Below, piece by piece: positions 7,721 to 15,720 of a stretch of 31,192 nt of DNA (position 1 is its first letter; each line of letters starts with the position of its first letter). Under the pieces are notes generated by a model. It did no database searches. It saw nothing but the letters and a program-made list of their open reading frames with translations, and had not been told where the DNA came from. The stretch comes from VRUE01 sp035712345. GTDB taxonomy: Bacteria > Actinomycetota > Thermoleophilia > Solirubrobacterales > 70-9. The stretch is from assembly GCA_035712345.1 (NCBI GenBank), contig DASTAY010000033.1, positions 1 through 31,192 on the forward strand. Reading direction: 5' to 3'. Made by a program: the position numbers and the translations under genes.

Positions 7721-8368
7721 TCAGTCCGCGGCGAAACCCTCCTCGCCGATCAGGGGGACGAAGCGACAGGGGCCTATCTCCTCGCGGAGCAGCTTCTCGC
7801 CGCGGCGGTGAAAGAGGGTGAGCAGGTCGACGCCCTCGGCCGCCAAGGGGACGACGAGGCGACCGCCGTCGGCGAGCTGGCCGAGCAGGGTGCGCGGCGG
7901 CTCGGGCGACGTGGCGTGGACCGCGATCGCCTCGAAGGGCGCCCGCTCGGCCAGGCCGCGACTGCCGTCGCCGACCAGCAACTCGACGTCGGTGGCGCCG
8001 ACGCGGTCGAGCGCCTGCCGCGCCGCGACGGCCAGCGACTCGTGGCGCTCGACGCCGATCACCTCCGCCGCGAGCTGGGCCAGGACCGCGGCCGAGTAGC
8101 CCGAGCCGACGCCGACCTCCAGGACGCGCTCGCCGCCGCGCAGCTCCAGCGCCTGGCAGATCGCGGCGACGATCCACGGCTGCGAGATCGTCTGGCCCTC
8201 GCCGATCGGCAGCGCCGAGTCGGAATAGGCGCGTCCGCGCATGCGCCCTGGGACGAATTCCTCGCGCGGGACCCGTCCCATGGCCGCCAGCACCCGCTCG
8301 TCGCCGATCCCGCGACGCCGCAGCTGCCGCTCGACCATCCGCGCCCGCAGCTCGGCGAACTCGGCCAC
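7721..8368 (-). CDS. pcm: Protein-L-isoaspartate O-methyltransferase
   Basis: The enzyme uses S-adenosylmethionine to methylate L-isoaspartyl residues in aged proteins and so starts their repair. The 215-residue length is normal. Family marks are M-V-E-R-Q-L near the N-terminus, the substrate segment L-P-I-G-E-G-Q-T-I-S-Q-P at 53-64, the SAM motif V-L-E-V-G-V-G-S-G-Y at 82-91, and the late G-G-R-L-V-V-P-L strand. The GTG start at 8366-8368 directly follows the stop of the Crp/Fnr gene (TAG then GTG), implying coupled translation; ATG at residue 11 is the alternative. It is probably the second gene of a two-gene unit with the regulator. Confidence 0.93.
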   Translation of the reverse strand: MAEFAELRARMVERQLRRRGIGDERVLAAMGRVPREEFVPGRMRGRAYSDSALPIGEGQTISQPWIVAAICQALELRGGERVLEVGVGSGYSAAVLAQLAAEVIGVERHESLAVAARQALDRVGATDVELLVGDGSRGLAERAPFEAIAVHATSPEPPRTLLGQLADGGRLVVPLAAEGVDLLTLFHRRGEKLLREEIGPCRFVPLIGEEGFAAD

Positions 8369-9070
8369 CTAGAAGATGTAGTTGCGCAGCTTCCCCGGAT
8401 CGAGGACCGTCACGCGGCCGCGGCCGGGTCGGACGATGCCGGAGCGCTCGAGATCGGCGAGGAAGCGACTGACGCTCTCGCGCGAGGTGCCGGCGAGCTG
8501 GGCGAGGTCGGACTGGTTCATGCGGATCGTGATCTCGCCGCTGTCCGTCGTGCGCGGGGCCTCTTCGGCGACGAGCTGGGAGAGGACACCGGCCACACGG
8601 CTGGGAACGGTCTGGAAGGACTGGCGGGAGATGCGCTCGTTGGCGGCGCGCAGGCGGCGCACCAGGGCGCCGATCAGCTTCACCGTGATCTCCGGATGGC
8701 GGGCCAGCAGCGAGCGCACCTCGCCCGCGGGCAGGGCCAGCAGCTCACCGTCGCTGAGCGCTTCGACGCTGGCCGAGCGAACCTCGCCGTCGAGCATCGC
8801 CAGCTCGCCGAAGATGTCGCCCGGCCCGAGCGTCGCCAGGGTGATCGCGCGCCCATCGGAGTGCTCGCGGGTGACCCGGAAGCTGCCTTCGCGGACTATG
8901 TAGCAGGCGTCGGAGTGGTCGCCCTCGTGGAAGACCCGGGTCGCGGCCGGAAAGGAGCGCGGCACGGCGACCTGGGAGAAGCTCGCCAGCTCGCCCTGCT
9001 CGAGATCGGCGAAGAGCGGCACGCTGCGCAACAGCTCGACCGGGCTGACGCTCTCCTCCGCAGCGCTCAC
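8369..9070 (-). CDS. Crp/Fnr-family transcriptional regulator
   Basis: With the GTG start at 9068-9070 the protein is 233 residues, the usual size. Residues 11-130 are a cyclic-nucleotide-binding beta-barrel, with G-D-I-F-G-E-L-A-M-L-D-G-E-V-R-S-A-S at 84-101. That resembles the phosphate-binding cassette of Crp, including the Glu and Arg that contact cAMP. A long dimer helix follows (131-152), then the winged helix with recognition segment M-N-Q-S-D-L-A-Q-L-A-G-T-S-R-E-S-V-S-R at 184-202. No N-terminal Fnr cysteine cluster is present. A longer reading up to 9133 would start inside the palindrome at 9099-9147 and is unlikely. pcm follows directly. Ligand and regulon are not known. Confidence 0.9.
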   Translation of the reverse strand: MSAAEESVSPVELLRSVPLFADLEQGELASFSQVAVPRSFPAATRVFHEGDHSDACYIVREGSFRVTREHSDGRAITLATLGPGDIFGELAMLDGEVRSASVEALSDGELLALPAGEVRSLLARHPEITVKLIGALVRRLRAANERISRQSFQTVPSRVAGVLSQLVAEEAPRTTDSGEITIRMNQSDLAQLAGTSRESVSRFLADLERSGIVRPGRGRVTVLDPGKLRNYIF

Positions 9071-9098
9071 ACCGTGATTATCCGCTTTCGGGCGCCGT

Positions 9099-9147
9099 AG
9101 CGCCGTAGAGGTTTGGTCCGGATAGCGGACCAAACCTCTACGGCGCT
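9099..9147 (-). repeat. 22-bp perfect palindrome downstream of lhr (copy 1; probable terminator)
   Basis: Arms 9099-9120 and 9126-9147 are exact reverse complements with a 5-base loop (GATAG). The arm core is GCCGTAGAGGTTTGG. It begins 11 bases past the lhr stop on the minus strand and ends 29 bases before the Crp/Fnr start, so it fits a transcription terminator. There is no T-tract. A related, less perfect copy lies at 13870-13912 at the other end of lhr, so it is also a dispersed repeat. Confidence 0.8.
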
Positions 9148-9157
9148 CAGCGGGCGC

Positions 9158-12100
9158 TCAGCGGGCGGAGGCGGTGAGCTTGCGGGGGCCACGATTGAAG
9201 CCGGCGTTGAGCAGCGCCTCCTCGTGGCCGGAGCCGATCACCGGCTCGCCGTCGAGCTTCTCGACTCCCAGCTTGGGCAGGCGACCCGCCGTGACCGCGT
9301 CGGCCAGCGCCTGCATCGCCGCCGCCAGCCCAGCGTCGTCCAGGCCGACCAGGCGGAGGACGCTGCGGCCGCCGCGCTCGACGTAGACGAGCGGCTCGCC
9401 GTCGCGCAGGAGGACGTAGGCGCCGGGCGCGCGGGCCGGACGACGACCCGACGGCGGCTTGGGCCAGGGCAGCGCCGCGCCGTAGGGGTTGGCCGGGTCG
9501 GTCGCCGCGAGCAGCTGGAAGGCGCCGCCGGCTTCGGGCTGGGAGCGCAGCCGCTCGACCGCGCCGGGCAGGGCGAACTGGGCGCCGCCGAGGCCCTCGA
9601 CGAAGTAGCCGCGCCGTGCCGTGCCGAGCAGCTCGAGGTTGCCGAGCTCGGCGTAGAGGGTCGAGAAGCCCCCGGGGATGCCTTCGGCGAGCACCGTCTC
9701 GCGGGTGACGATGCCGTAGCGCTCGAGCATCAGCTCGGCCTGGGCGCGCAGCTTGGCGCCGGGGCCGGGAGCATCGGCGAAGAGCGGCGCGGTCAGCGAC
9801 CAACGGCCCTGGACGGCGGCGCCCGCGCCGGAGCGACGGCGGGCGAAGCGGCGCCCGCCGCGTTCGTGGGCCGGGACGGAGCGCAGCCGCGGCGCCCGCA
9901 GCGGGGCGAAGGCGTCGTTGGTCACCTCGCCCGACCAGGCGAGGTCCCAGAGCGCGTTGTGCAGCTCCTCCGCCGGGAAGTCGAGGTCGGCGAGCAGGTC
10001 GAGCCAAAACGACGGCCCGGTGGCGAGGCGCTCGCGGATCGCCTCCTGCGGCGCGCCCTCGCTGCGCTCGAGCTTGGCGTTGGCGGGGGGCGGCCCGGCG
10101 AGGCGCACGTCTTCGCGGAAGTAGAGGGCGATGCGGCCGTCGCTGCGGCCGCGCGAGCCCGCCCCGATCCAGACCACTTCGCCGCTGGTGCAGAGCTCGT
10201 CCAGCCAGGACGAGGAGTAGGCGCCGAGCCGACGCGGCAGCACGTCCTCCTCCCAGACTTTCGGCGTCAGCGCGACGCCCTGCAACGGCACCAGCGCGTC
10301 GCGCAGGCGGTCGGGACCGGCGCCGGAGGCGCGGTGCGCGTCGACGTTCTGCCAGCTGGGCAGGAAGCGGGCGAAGCGGTCGCGGGACGCCGGCTCGACT
10401 TCGCGCCGCAGATGGGCGAGGCTGGCGCGGCGCACGCGGCGCAGCACGTCGGAGTCGCACCACTCGCGCTCGCTGCCGCCGGGCAGGAGCTCGCCGCGCA
10501 CCATCGCCCCCTCGCGCTCCAGCTCACGCAGCGCCGGGGTCGGGTCGACCCCGTAGCGGGCCGCGAGCTGCGCAGTCGGGAAGGGGCCGTGCGTGCGTGC
10601 GTAGCGGCGCACCAGGGCGCGCATCGCGTCGGGGTGGTCTTCGAGGAAGGTCTCCGGCAGGCCCGGCGGCGGCGGCACGCCGAGCGCGTCGCGATAGAGG
10701 CCGGCGTCCTCGCCGGCGATGTAGCGCTCCTCGCCGCCGATGCGGACCTGCGCCACGCGGCGCTCCGCGACCAGCTTCTCCAGCATCGACGCCGCCGAGT
10801 AACCCTCCTGCACCCGCTCCTCGCACTCCTCCGCGCTGAGGTCCCCGACGTTGCGCAGCAGCTGCTGCAGGGCGTCGCGGTCGAGGGCGCGGCCGGCCTC
10901 GGTGCGGTGCTGGAGCTGCGCCTCGACCTCCTCCAGCGCCTCGGGGTCGATCAGCTCGCGCAGCTCCTCCTGGCCGAGCAGCTCGCGCAGGAGGTCGCGG
11001 TCGAGCGCGAGCGCGGCGGCGCGCCGCTCGGCGTTCGGCGTGTCACCCTCGTACATGTAGGTCGCCACGTAGTCGAAGAGCAGCGAGGAGGCGAAGGGCG
11101 AGGCGGTCGGCGTCTCGACCTCGACCAGGCCGAGCTTGCGCGAGTGCAGATCGGTGAGGATCTGGCGCAGGGAGGGCAGGTCGAGGACGTCGCGCAGGCA
11201 CTCGCGGTAGGTCTCGAGGATGACCGGGAAGCGGGGGAAGTCGCGGGCGACCTCGAGCAGGCTCTGCGACTTGAGCCGCTGCTGCCACAGCGGCGTGCGC
11301 TTGCCCGGGTAGGCGCGGGGGATGAGGAGCGAGCGCGAGGCGTTCTCGCGGAAGCGGGCGCCGAACAGGGCCGAGCCCGAGAGCTCGCGCACGACCAGGT
11401 CCTCGAGCTCGTCGGGCTCGACCATGATCAGGTCGGCGGGGGGCGGCTCGTCGGCGTCGGGCAGGTGGATGACGATGCCGTCGTCGGACCAGATCGCGTC
11501 CGCCTCGAGCTCGAGCTCGTCGCGGATCTTCTGCCCGAGCGCGAGGCCCCAGGCGGAGTGGACGCGGCCGCCGAAGGGCGAGAGCACGCAGAGGCGCCAG
11601 TCGCCGATCTCGTCGCGGAAGCGCTCGACCACGATCGTCTCGTCGGAGGGGACGACGCGGGTCGCGGCCTGCTGCTCGCGCAGGTAGGCGACGAGGTTCT
11701 CGGCGGCGCGGCGGTCGAGGTCGTACTCGGCGGCCAGCTCCTCGGGCTTGCGCGAGACCGCCTCGCGCGAGAAGGCGCCGATCGCCCGGCCGAGCTCGGC
11801 CGGGCGGCCGATCCCGTCGCCCTTCCAGAAGGGCACGGCGCCGGGCAGGCCGGGGGCGGGGGTGACGATCACCCGGTCGCGGGTGATGTCCTCGATCCGC
11901 CAGGTGGTCGCGCCGAGCAGGAAGGTCTGGCCGGGGCGCGCCTCGTAGACCATCTCCTCGTCGAGCTCGCCGACCCGGCGGCCGTCGGGCAGGTGGACGC
12001 CGTAGAGGCCGCGGTCGGGGATCGTGCCGGCGTTGGTGACGACGAGCTGACGGGCGCCTTTGCGGTCGTGCATCGTGCCCTTGGTCCGGTCCCAGACGAT

Positions 12101-13840
12101 CCGCGGGCGCAGCTCGGCGAAGCGGTCCGACGGGTAGCGGCCGTCGAGCATGTCGAGCACGTTCTCGAGCTGTTCGCGCGAGAGCTCGCCGAATGGCTCG
12201 GTCGCGGTGACGAGGCGCTCGACCTCGTCGATCTTCCACTCGTCGAGCGCCGCCATCGAGACGAGGTGCTGGGCGAGCACGTCGAGCGGGTTCTGGGGGA
12301 TCACGGTCTCCTCGATCGCCCCGTCGCGCATGCGCCGGGCGACCACGGCGCACTCGAGCAGGTCGGCGCGGAACTTGGGGAAGATGCGGCCGCGGCTGAC
12401 CTCGCCCAGCGAGTGGCCGGCGCGGCCGACCCGCTGCAGGCCGCGGCTGACCGACTTCGGCGACTCGACCTGGATCACCAGGTCGACGGCGCCCATGTCG
12501 ATTCCGAGCTCCAGGGAGCTCGTCGCGACCAGGCAGGGCAGCTGGCCTGACTTGAGCATCTCCTCGACTACGAGGCGCTCCTCGTGGGACAGCGAGCCAT
12601 GGTGCGCCCTGGCGATCTCGGGCAAGGGATCATGCGCATCGCCGGCGGGTCCTGTCGCGGTAGGGGACCCCCCATCCCCTGCGGTCGCTAAAGCGTCCTC
12701 GGGGATGGTCCCCCCTACCGCGCCACCCGCCGGAGAAGCGGATTGACCCTGCCCCGAGGGGCTCCCATCTGTAACGGGACTCGGGTGCCCGGCGTGCTCG
12801 GTGGCTGGAAGATCCTGGGGGGCTTGTTCTAATGCGAGCTCGTTGAGGCGCTTGGCCAGGCGCTCGGCGGCTCGGCGGGCGTTGACGAAGATGATCGTGG
12901 AGTTGTGTTCCTGGACGAGCTTGAGGAGCTCGGGGTAGATGGCGGGCCATATGGAGCGGACGTGGGCGTTGGGCTCCCCATCGGCGGGGACGCCGTCCGA
13001 GTTGGGGAAGTTGGGCGCCCCCGGTTCGGACATGTCCTCGACCGGGACGACGATCTCGAGGTCGAGCTCCTTGGCGACCCCCGCATCCACGATCTCGCAA
13101 TCCCGCTTGGGCCCGACCAGGAACTTCGCAATCCGCTCCAACGGCCGCTGCGTCGCACTGAGCCCTATCCGTTGGATGCCCTGCGCCCCTCCTGCGACAG
13201 GACCCGCGGGCGGCGACGCATGGTCCCTTACGAATTGATCCAACCGCTCCAAGGTCAGCGCCAGGTGCGACCCGCGCTTGGACTGGGCCACCGCGTGGAT
13301 CTCGTCGACGATCACCGCCTCGCAGCCCGCGAGGATCTCGCGCGCGCCCGAGGAGAGGATCAGGTAGAGGGACTCGGGGGTCGTGATGAGGATGTCGGGC
13401 GGCGTTTTGCGCATCGCCCGCCGCTCTTTCTGGCTCGTATCGCCGGTCCGCAAGCCGACCGAGATGTCGGCGCCGATTCCCCGCAACGGCGCCCGCAGGT
13501 TGCGCTCGATGTCGTAGGAGAGCGCCTTCAGCGGCGACACATAGACGATCTTCACGCCTCCCCCCGGCCGAGTGGTCGATTTGCCACCGATTCCGTGGGC
13601 AAATTGACCACTCGCGGCTTGGCGGGAAAGCTTGTCGATTCCCCAGAGGAAGGCGGCCAGGGTCTTGCCGGAGCCCGTGGGGGCGCAGATCAGGGCGTTC
13701 GAGCCGCCGGAGATCGCCTCCCAGCCGCCCGCCTGCGCAGGCGTCGGGCCCTCGAAGGAGCCCTCGAACCAGCGCCTTACCGCCGGGCTGAACGGCGCCA
13801 GCGGATCGGACTTCGCACTTGCTTTCGCGTCAGCGGCCAA
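9158..13840 (-). CDS. lhr: Lhr-type ATP-dependent DNA helicase (large helicase-related protein)
   Basis: This 1560-residue superfamily 2 helicase has the order seen in long actinobacterial Lhr: RecA domain 1 with Q-like motif P-T-P-A-Q (32-36), Walker A A-P-T-G-S-G-K-T (53-60), D-E-I-H box (179-182) and S-A-T (228-230); RecA domain 2 with A-T-S-S-L-E-L-G-I-D-M-G and Q-R-V-G-R-A-G-H; then the Lhr core with G-A-T-T-W-R-I-E-D-I and P-F-W-K-G-D; and a large C-terminal region with winged-helix segments (G-T-A-R-R-G-Y-F-V-E-G-L). Lhr is a 3'-5' helicase linked to DNA damage repair. Three surface-linker positions carry extra peptides encoded by palindromic or duplicated DNA (residues ~75-93, ~204-221, ~337-410). 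The frame stays open through all of them. The gene appears to stand alone between two palindromes. Confidence 0.93.
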   Translation of the reverse strand: MAADAKASAKSDPLAPFSPAVRRWFEGSFEGPTPAQAGGWEAISGGSNALICAPTGSGKTLAAFLWGIDKLSRQAASGQFAHGIGGKSTTRPGGGVKIVYVSPLKALSYDIERNLRAPLRGIGADISVGLRTGDTSQKERRAMRKTPPDILITTPESLYLILSSGAREILAGCEAVIVDEIHAVAQSKRGSHLALTLERLDQFVRDHASPPAGPVAGGAQGIQRIGLSATQRPLERIAKFLVGPKRDCEIVDAGVAKELDLEIVVPVEDMSEPGAPNFPNSDGVPADGEPNAHVRSIWPAIYPELLKLVQEHNSTIIFVNARRAAERLAKRLNELALEQAPQDLPATEHAGHPSPVTDGSPSGQGQSASPAGGAVGGTIPEDALATAGDGGSPTATGPAGDAHDPLPEIARAHHGSLSHEERLVVEEMLKSGQLPCLVATSSLELGIDMGAVDLVIQVESPKSVSRGLQRVGRAGHSLGEVSRGRIFPKFRADLLECAVVARRMRDGAIEETVIPQNPLDVLAQHLVSMAALDEWKIDEVERLVTATEPFGELSREQLENVLDMLDGRYPSDRFAELRPRIVWDRTKGTMHDRKGARQLVVTNAGTIPDRGLYGVHLPDGRRVGELDEEMVYEARPGQTFLLGATTWRIEDITRDRVIVTPAPGLPGAVPFWKGDGIGRPAELGRAIGAFSREAVSRKPEELAAEYDLDRRAAENLVAYLREQQAATRVVPSDETIVVERFRDEIGDWRLCVLSPFGGRVHSAWGLALGQKIRDELELEADAIWSDDGIVIHLPDADEPPPADLIMVEPDELEDLVVRELSGSALFGARFRENASRSLLIPRAYPGKRTPLWQQRLKSQSLLEVARDFPRFPVILETYRECLRDVLDLPSLRQILTDLHSRKLGLVEVETPTASPFASSLLFDYVATYMYEGDTPNAERRAAALALDRDLLRELLGQEELRELIDPEALEEVEAQLQHRTEAGRALDRDALQQLLRNVGDLSAEECEERVQEGYSAASMLEKLVAERRVAQVRIGGEERYIAGEDAGLYRDALGVPPPPGLPETFLEDHPDAMRALVRRYARTHGPFPTAQLAARYGVDPTPALRELEREGAMVRGELLPGGSEREWCDSDVLRRVRRASLAHLRREVEPASRDRFARFLPSWQNVDAHRASGAGPDRLRDALVPLQGVALTPKVWEEDVLPRRLGAYSSSWLDELCTSGEVVWIGAGSRGRSDGRIALYFREDVRLAGPPPANAKLERSEGAPQEAIRERLATGPSFWLDLLADLDFPAEELHNALWDLAWSGEVTNDAFAPLRAPRLRSVPAHERGGRRFARRRSGAGAAVQGRWSLTAPLFADAPGPGAKLRAQAELMLERYGIVTRETVLAEGIPGGFSTLYAELGNLELLGTARRGYFVEGLGGAQFALPGAVERLRSQPEAGGAFQLLAATDPANPYGAALPWPKPPSGRRPARAPGAYVLLRDGEPLVYVERGGRSVLRLVGLDDAGLAAAMQALADAVTAGRLPKLGVEKLDGEPVIGSGHEEALLNAGFNRGPRKLTASAR
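12625..12750. repeat. Imperfect ~126-bp palindromic element in frame inside lhr (element A, copy 1)
   Basis: The two halves are imperfect reverse complements. CCGGCGGGT at 12642-12650 mirrors ACCCGCCGG at 12725-12733. GTAGGGGACC near 12660 mirrors the CCCCCCTAC side ending at 12718. The outermost 26 bases (12625-12650 against 12725-12750) match at about 20 positions. It encodes part of a Gly/Ser/Pro/Thr-rich linker (about residues 364-406) between the RecA domains, just before the R-A-H-H-G-S motif. The left half recurs, inverted, at 13181-13228. Confidence 0.7.
13181..13228. repeat. Second, inverted copy of the half-element inside lhr (element A, copy 2)
   Basis: Read on the minus strand this segment starts AGGGACCATGCG and contains GCGGGTCCTGTCGC. 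The plus strand at 12625-12658 reads AGGGATCATGCG and also contains GCGGGTCCTGTCGC, with only short indels between. The copies are thus in opposite orientation to the gene. This one is translated as R-D-H-A-S-P-P-A-G-P-V-A-G-G-A-Q-G, the other as G-S-P-T-A-T-G-P-A-G-D-A-H-D-P-L. Both inserts keep the frame and lie in loops. Confidence 0.7.
13569..13614. repeat. Near-perfect palindrome in frame inside lhr (element B)
   Basis: Arms 13569-13585 and 13598-13614 pair with one mismatch (GAGTGGTCGATTTGCC against the complement of GGCAAATTGACCACTC). A further CAC/GTG pairing across a one-base bulge leaves a short loop. It encodes about residues 76-91 (A-S-G-Q-F-A-H-G-I-G-G-K-S-T-T-R) between the Walker A helix and the V-Y-V-S-P-L-K-A-L motif, where Lhr homologues I recall have a short variable loop. 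Its sequence is unrelated to element A and to the flanking palindromes. Confidence 0.75.
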
Positions 13841-13869
13841 GCCACCGATCTTACGCCCCGGCCATGAGT

Positions 13870-13912
13870 GCCGTAGAGCTTTCCACCGCTATCCGAATCA
13901 AACCTCTACGGC
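13870..13912 (-). repeat. Related palindrome upstream of lhr (copy 2; probable terminator)
   Basis: GCCGTAGAGCTTT (13870-13882) pairs with AAACCTCTACGGC (13900-13912) with one mismatch. The right arm is identical to the right arm of the palindrome at 9099-9147, and ATCCGAATCAAACC resembles the GGATAGCGGACCAAACC there. It lies 46 bases beyond the stop of the GH39/GH5-like gene and 29 bases before the lhr start, so it could terminate the former. Confidence 0.65.
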
Positions 13913-13958
13913 GCTTGGTGGGCAGTCGACCGTTTGGCGGGCGCTCGCTCGGACCGAG

Positions 13959-15077
13959 TCAGCGGGCGAAGTGCATGTAGGCGCTCCACGCGGGCTTGGG
14001 CTTGCTTTCGTGGAACAGCCCGGAGCCGCCGCAGAAGTTGCAGAGGCCGGCGTAGTCGCCGATCGAGAACCAGTAGACGCCCTGCAGGTGCCAGCGCCGC
14101 TGGTTGGAGCTGAGCAGGCGGAAGGCCCCCTTCAGTTCCCGCGCCTGGCCGCTGAGACCCTTCGCGAAGCTGTTGTGGGGTTGGTGCGGTTCGGAGCTCC
14201 AGCCCATCTCGGTGATGTAGAGGTCCTTGGCGGCGTCGTGGTTGGCGACCAGCACGCGGCGCACTTCTTCGATCCGCGGCGACAGGTTCTTCCAGCTGCC
14301 GGTGTAGGGGTGCAGGGCGATCCCCGTGAACTTCGACTTGATCCCGGGGGTGCTCGCATACAGCTGCTGCAGGAAGGTCGAGGCGAAGTAGGCCTGTGGA
14401 GGACGCACGTGGAAGGTTGCCTCGATCGGACGTGAGAAGAGGCCTCCGAGGATCAGCTGCGCGCCCGGATCGGCCGCTTTGGCCGTCGCATAGGTGAGCT
14501 TGACCAGCTTTCCGTATTCGGCCGGGTTGGGGCGGGCGACGAAGTATTTGAAGTTGGGCTCGTTCCAGACCTGCCAGATATGGATCGGCCGCGGCGGCAG
14601 CTGCGGGTTTTCGCGCCAGAAGGCGCCATTCGGCCCATAGCGATGGATGGCTTCGGTGACGAAGCGCTTCCAGCCGGAGCGCTGCTTGGCGGTGCGGACG
14701 GGCAGGTTCTCGGGGCTGCCGAAGCTGCGGTCGGTGTGCACGGCCCAGCCGGGCGCGGTCGAGAGGAACGGCAGGACGTTCAAGCGCGCCGCAGCCGCGG
14801 CGCCGATCAGCGCGTCCGCGTCCGACCAGTCCCATTCACCGGGTCGTTCGGGTTGCACTGAGCCCCAGGAGACCGGTACCCGGATGCTGTCCACGCCGCC
14901 CCGTTTGAGCCGCTGCAGGACCTGAACGCTCGGTGGCACCTGCGGCACGACGCCCCAGAAGTGGGCCGGCAGCGCGACCGCGGAGCCGGCGGTGGCCAAC
15001 GAGCCGAGGGCGGCGACGGCAAGAGTCGCTAGCAGCAGGCGAGCCCGCCGTGGCGGGCCGGTACGTAGCTCATACAT
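13959..15077 (-). CDS. Secreted GH39/GH5-like glycoside hydrolase
   Basis: The 372-residue protein starts at the ATG 15075-15077. Its first 36 residues form a Sec signal (P-P-R-R-A-R then a Leu/Ala core, cleavage near S-A-V-A-L). The rest is a clan GH-A TIM barrel. R-V-P-V-S-W at 66-71 begins an early strand, W-N-E-P-N at 171-175 supplies the acid/base Glu173, and Y-I-T-E-M-G-W at 287-293 the nucleophile Glu290. The family cannot be fixed between GH39, GH5 and relatives. It starts 4 bases after the stop of the Gly-rich membrane protein, with its ribosome site inside that gene, so the two are one operon. Its place beside polymer-synthesis genes suggests trimming or turnover of the cell's own polysaccharide; that is inference. 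Confidence 0.75.
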   Translation of the reverse strand: MYELRTGPPRRARLLLATLAVAALGSLATAGSAVALPAHFWGVVPQVPPSVQVLQRLKRGGVDSIRVPVSWGSVQPERPGEWDWSDADALIGAAAAARLNVLPFLSTAPGWAVHTDRSFGSPENLPVRTAKQRSGWKRFVTEAIHRYGPNGAFWRENPQLPPRPIHIWQVWNEPNFKYFVARPNPAEYGKLVKLTYATAKAADPGAQLILGGLFSRPIEATFHVRPPQAYFASTFLQQLYASTPGIKSKFTGIALHPYTGSWKNLSPRIEEVRRVLVANHDAAKDLYITEMGWSSEPHQPHNSFAKGLSGQARELKGAFRLLSSNQRRWHLQGVYWFSIGDYAGLCNFCGGSGLFHESKPKPAWSAYMHFAR

Positions 15078-15081
15078 ACGG

Positions 15082-15720
15082 CTAGCTTGCCTCTGGCGAG
15101 GGAGAGGAGCCGGACGAACCGGGAGCCCCAGGGGTGCCCGAGGGGCCGGAACCCGAAGAGCCGGGGGTTTTCGGCGAGCCGGGCCCTTTCGGGCTGTCGG
15201 GACCACCCGCGGCGGCCGCCGCGCGGCGGCGCCGGATCATCACGTAGGCGATCGAGCCCGCGGCGAGCACGACGATCGCGATCAGGATCGGCACCAGCGG
15301 CGAGGAGCCGCCGTTGTCGGAGCCGGGTTCGACGCCGCTGGCGAGATTCTGGCCGGCGCCGGCGCCACCGGTCTCGCCGCCATGGGGCTGGTTGCCCTGA
15401 GCCTGGCCCTGACCACCCGCGCCGTTGGGGTTCGTGGCGGAGCCGTTTCCGCCGCCGCCCTTCCCGCCGTGCTGGGCGCCGCCGCTGTTACCGCCGCCAC
15501 CACCGCCGCCACCGACCCCGCTGGTCGGCGATCCACCTTGCAAGTTCGATTCGCTGGGTGGCTTGCCGGTTACCGTTGGGGGGGCGTTCTGGTATTCCAG
15601 ACCTGCGGACGAGGCTTGAGCGAACACCGGCAGGCAGCAAAATGCGAGCAGAGCAAGCGCTGAGAGAGCGAGTATGGAGCGGCCCCGAGCGGGGGTCGAA
15701 GAGTGGCGCGTCCCAAACAT
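15082..15720 (-). CDS. Gly-rich secreted protein with C-terminal membrane anchor (unknown function)
   Basis: The 212-residue protein starts M-F-G-T-R with a signal peptide (hydrophobic L-A-L-S-A-L-A-L-L-A-F core, cleavage near A-Q-A-S-S at about 35). The middle, about residues 60-120, is a low-complexity Gly/Asn/Gln stretch. A transmembrane helix (P-I-L-I-A-I-V-V-L-A-A-G-S-I-A-Y-V) is followed by the stop-transfer R-R-R-R and a Gly/Ser/Pro-rich cytoplasmic tail. This predicts an outside Gly-rich region tethered to the membrane, with no recognisable domain. It is the first gene of an operon with the secreted hydrolase. Its 5' end overlaps the divergent polymerase gene by 79 bases if both predicted starts are right, and no clear ribosome site precedes it. 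Confidence 0.6.
   Translation of the reverse strand: MFGTRHSSTPARGRSILALSALALLAFCCLPVFAQASSAGLEYQNAPPTVTGKPPSESNLQGGSPTSGVGGGGGGGGNSGGAQHGGKGGGGNGSATNPNGAGGQGQAQGNQPHGGETGGAGAGQNLASGVEPGSDNGGSSPLVPILIAIVVLAAGSIAYVMIRRRRAAAAAGGPDSPKGPGSPKTPGSSGSGPSGTPGAPGSSGSSPSPEAS

Noticed and set aside
9113..12550. A 1145-codon open frame on the plus strand
   Set aside because: It is antisense to lhr, is rich in Ala/Gly/Arg/Leu as expected from a high-GC shadow frame, and has no recognisable motif. Lhr motifs are unambiguous on the other strand.
15425..15540. GGC/CCG-rich tract possibly a microsatellite or a regulatory structure
   Set aside because: It is explained by the poly-Gly coding stretch of the membrane-anchored protein, with mixed Gly codons.
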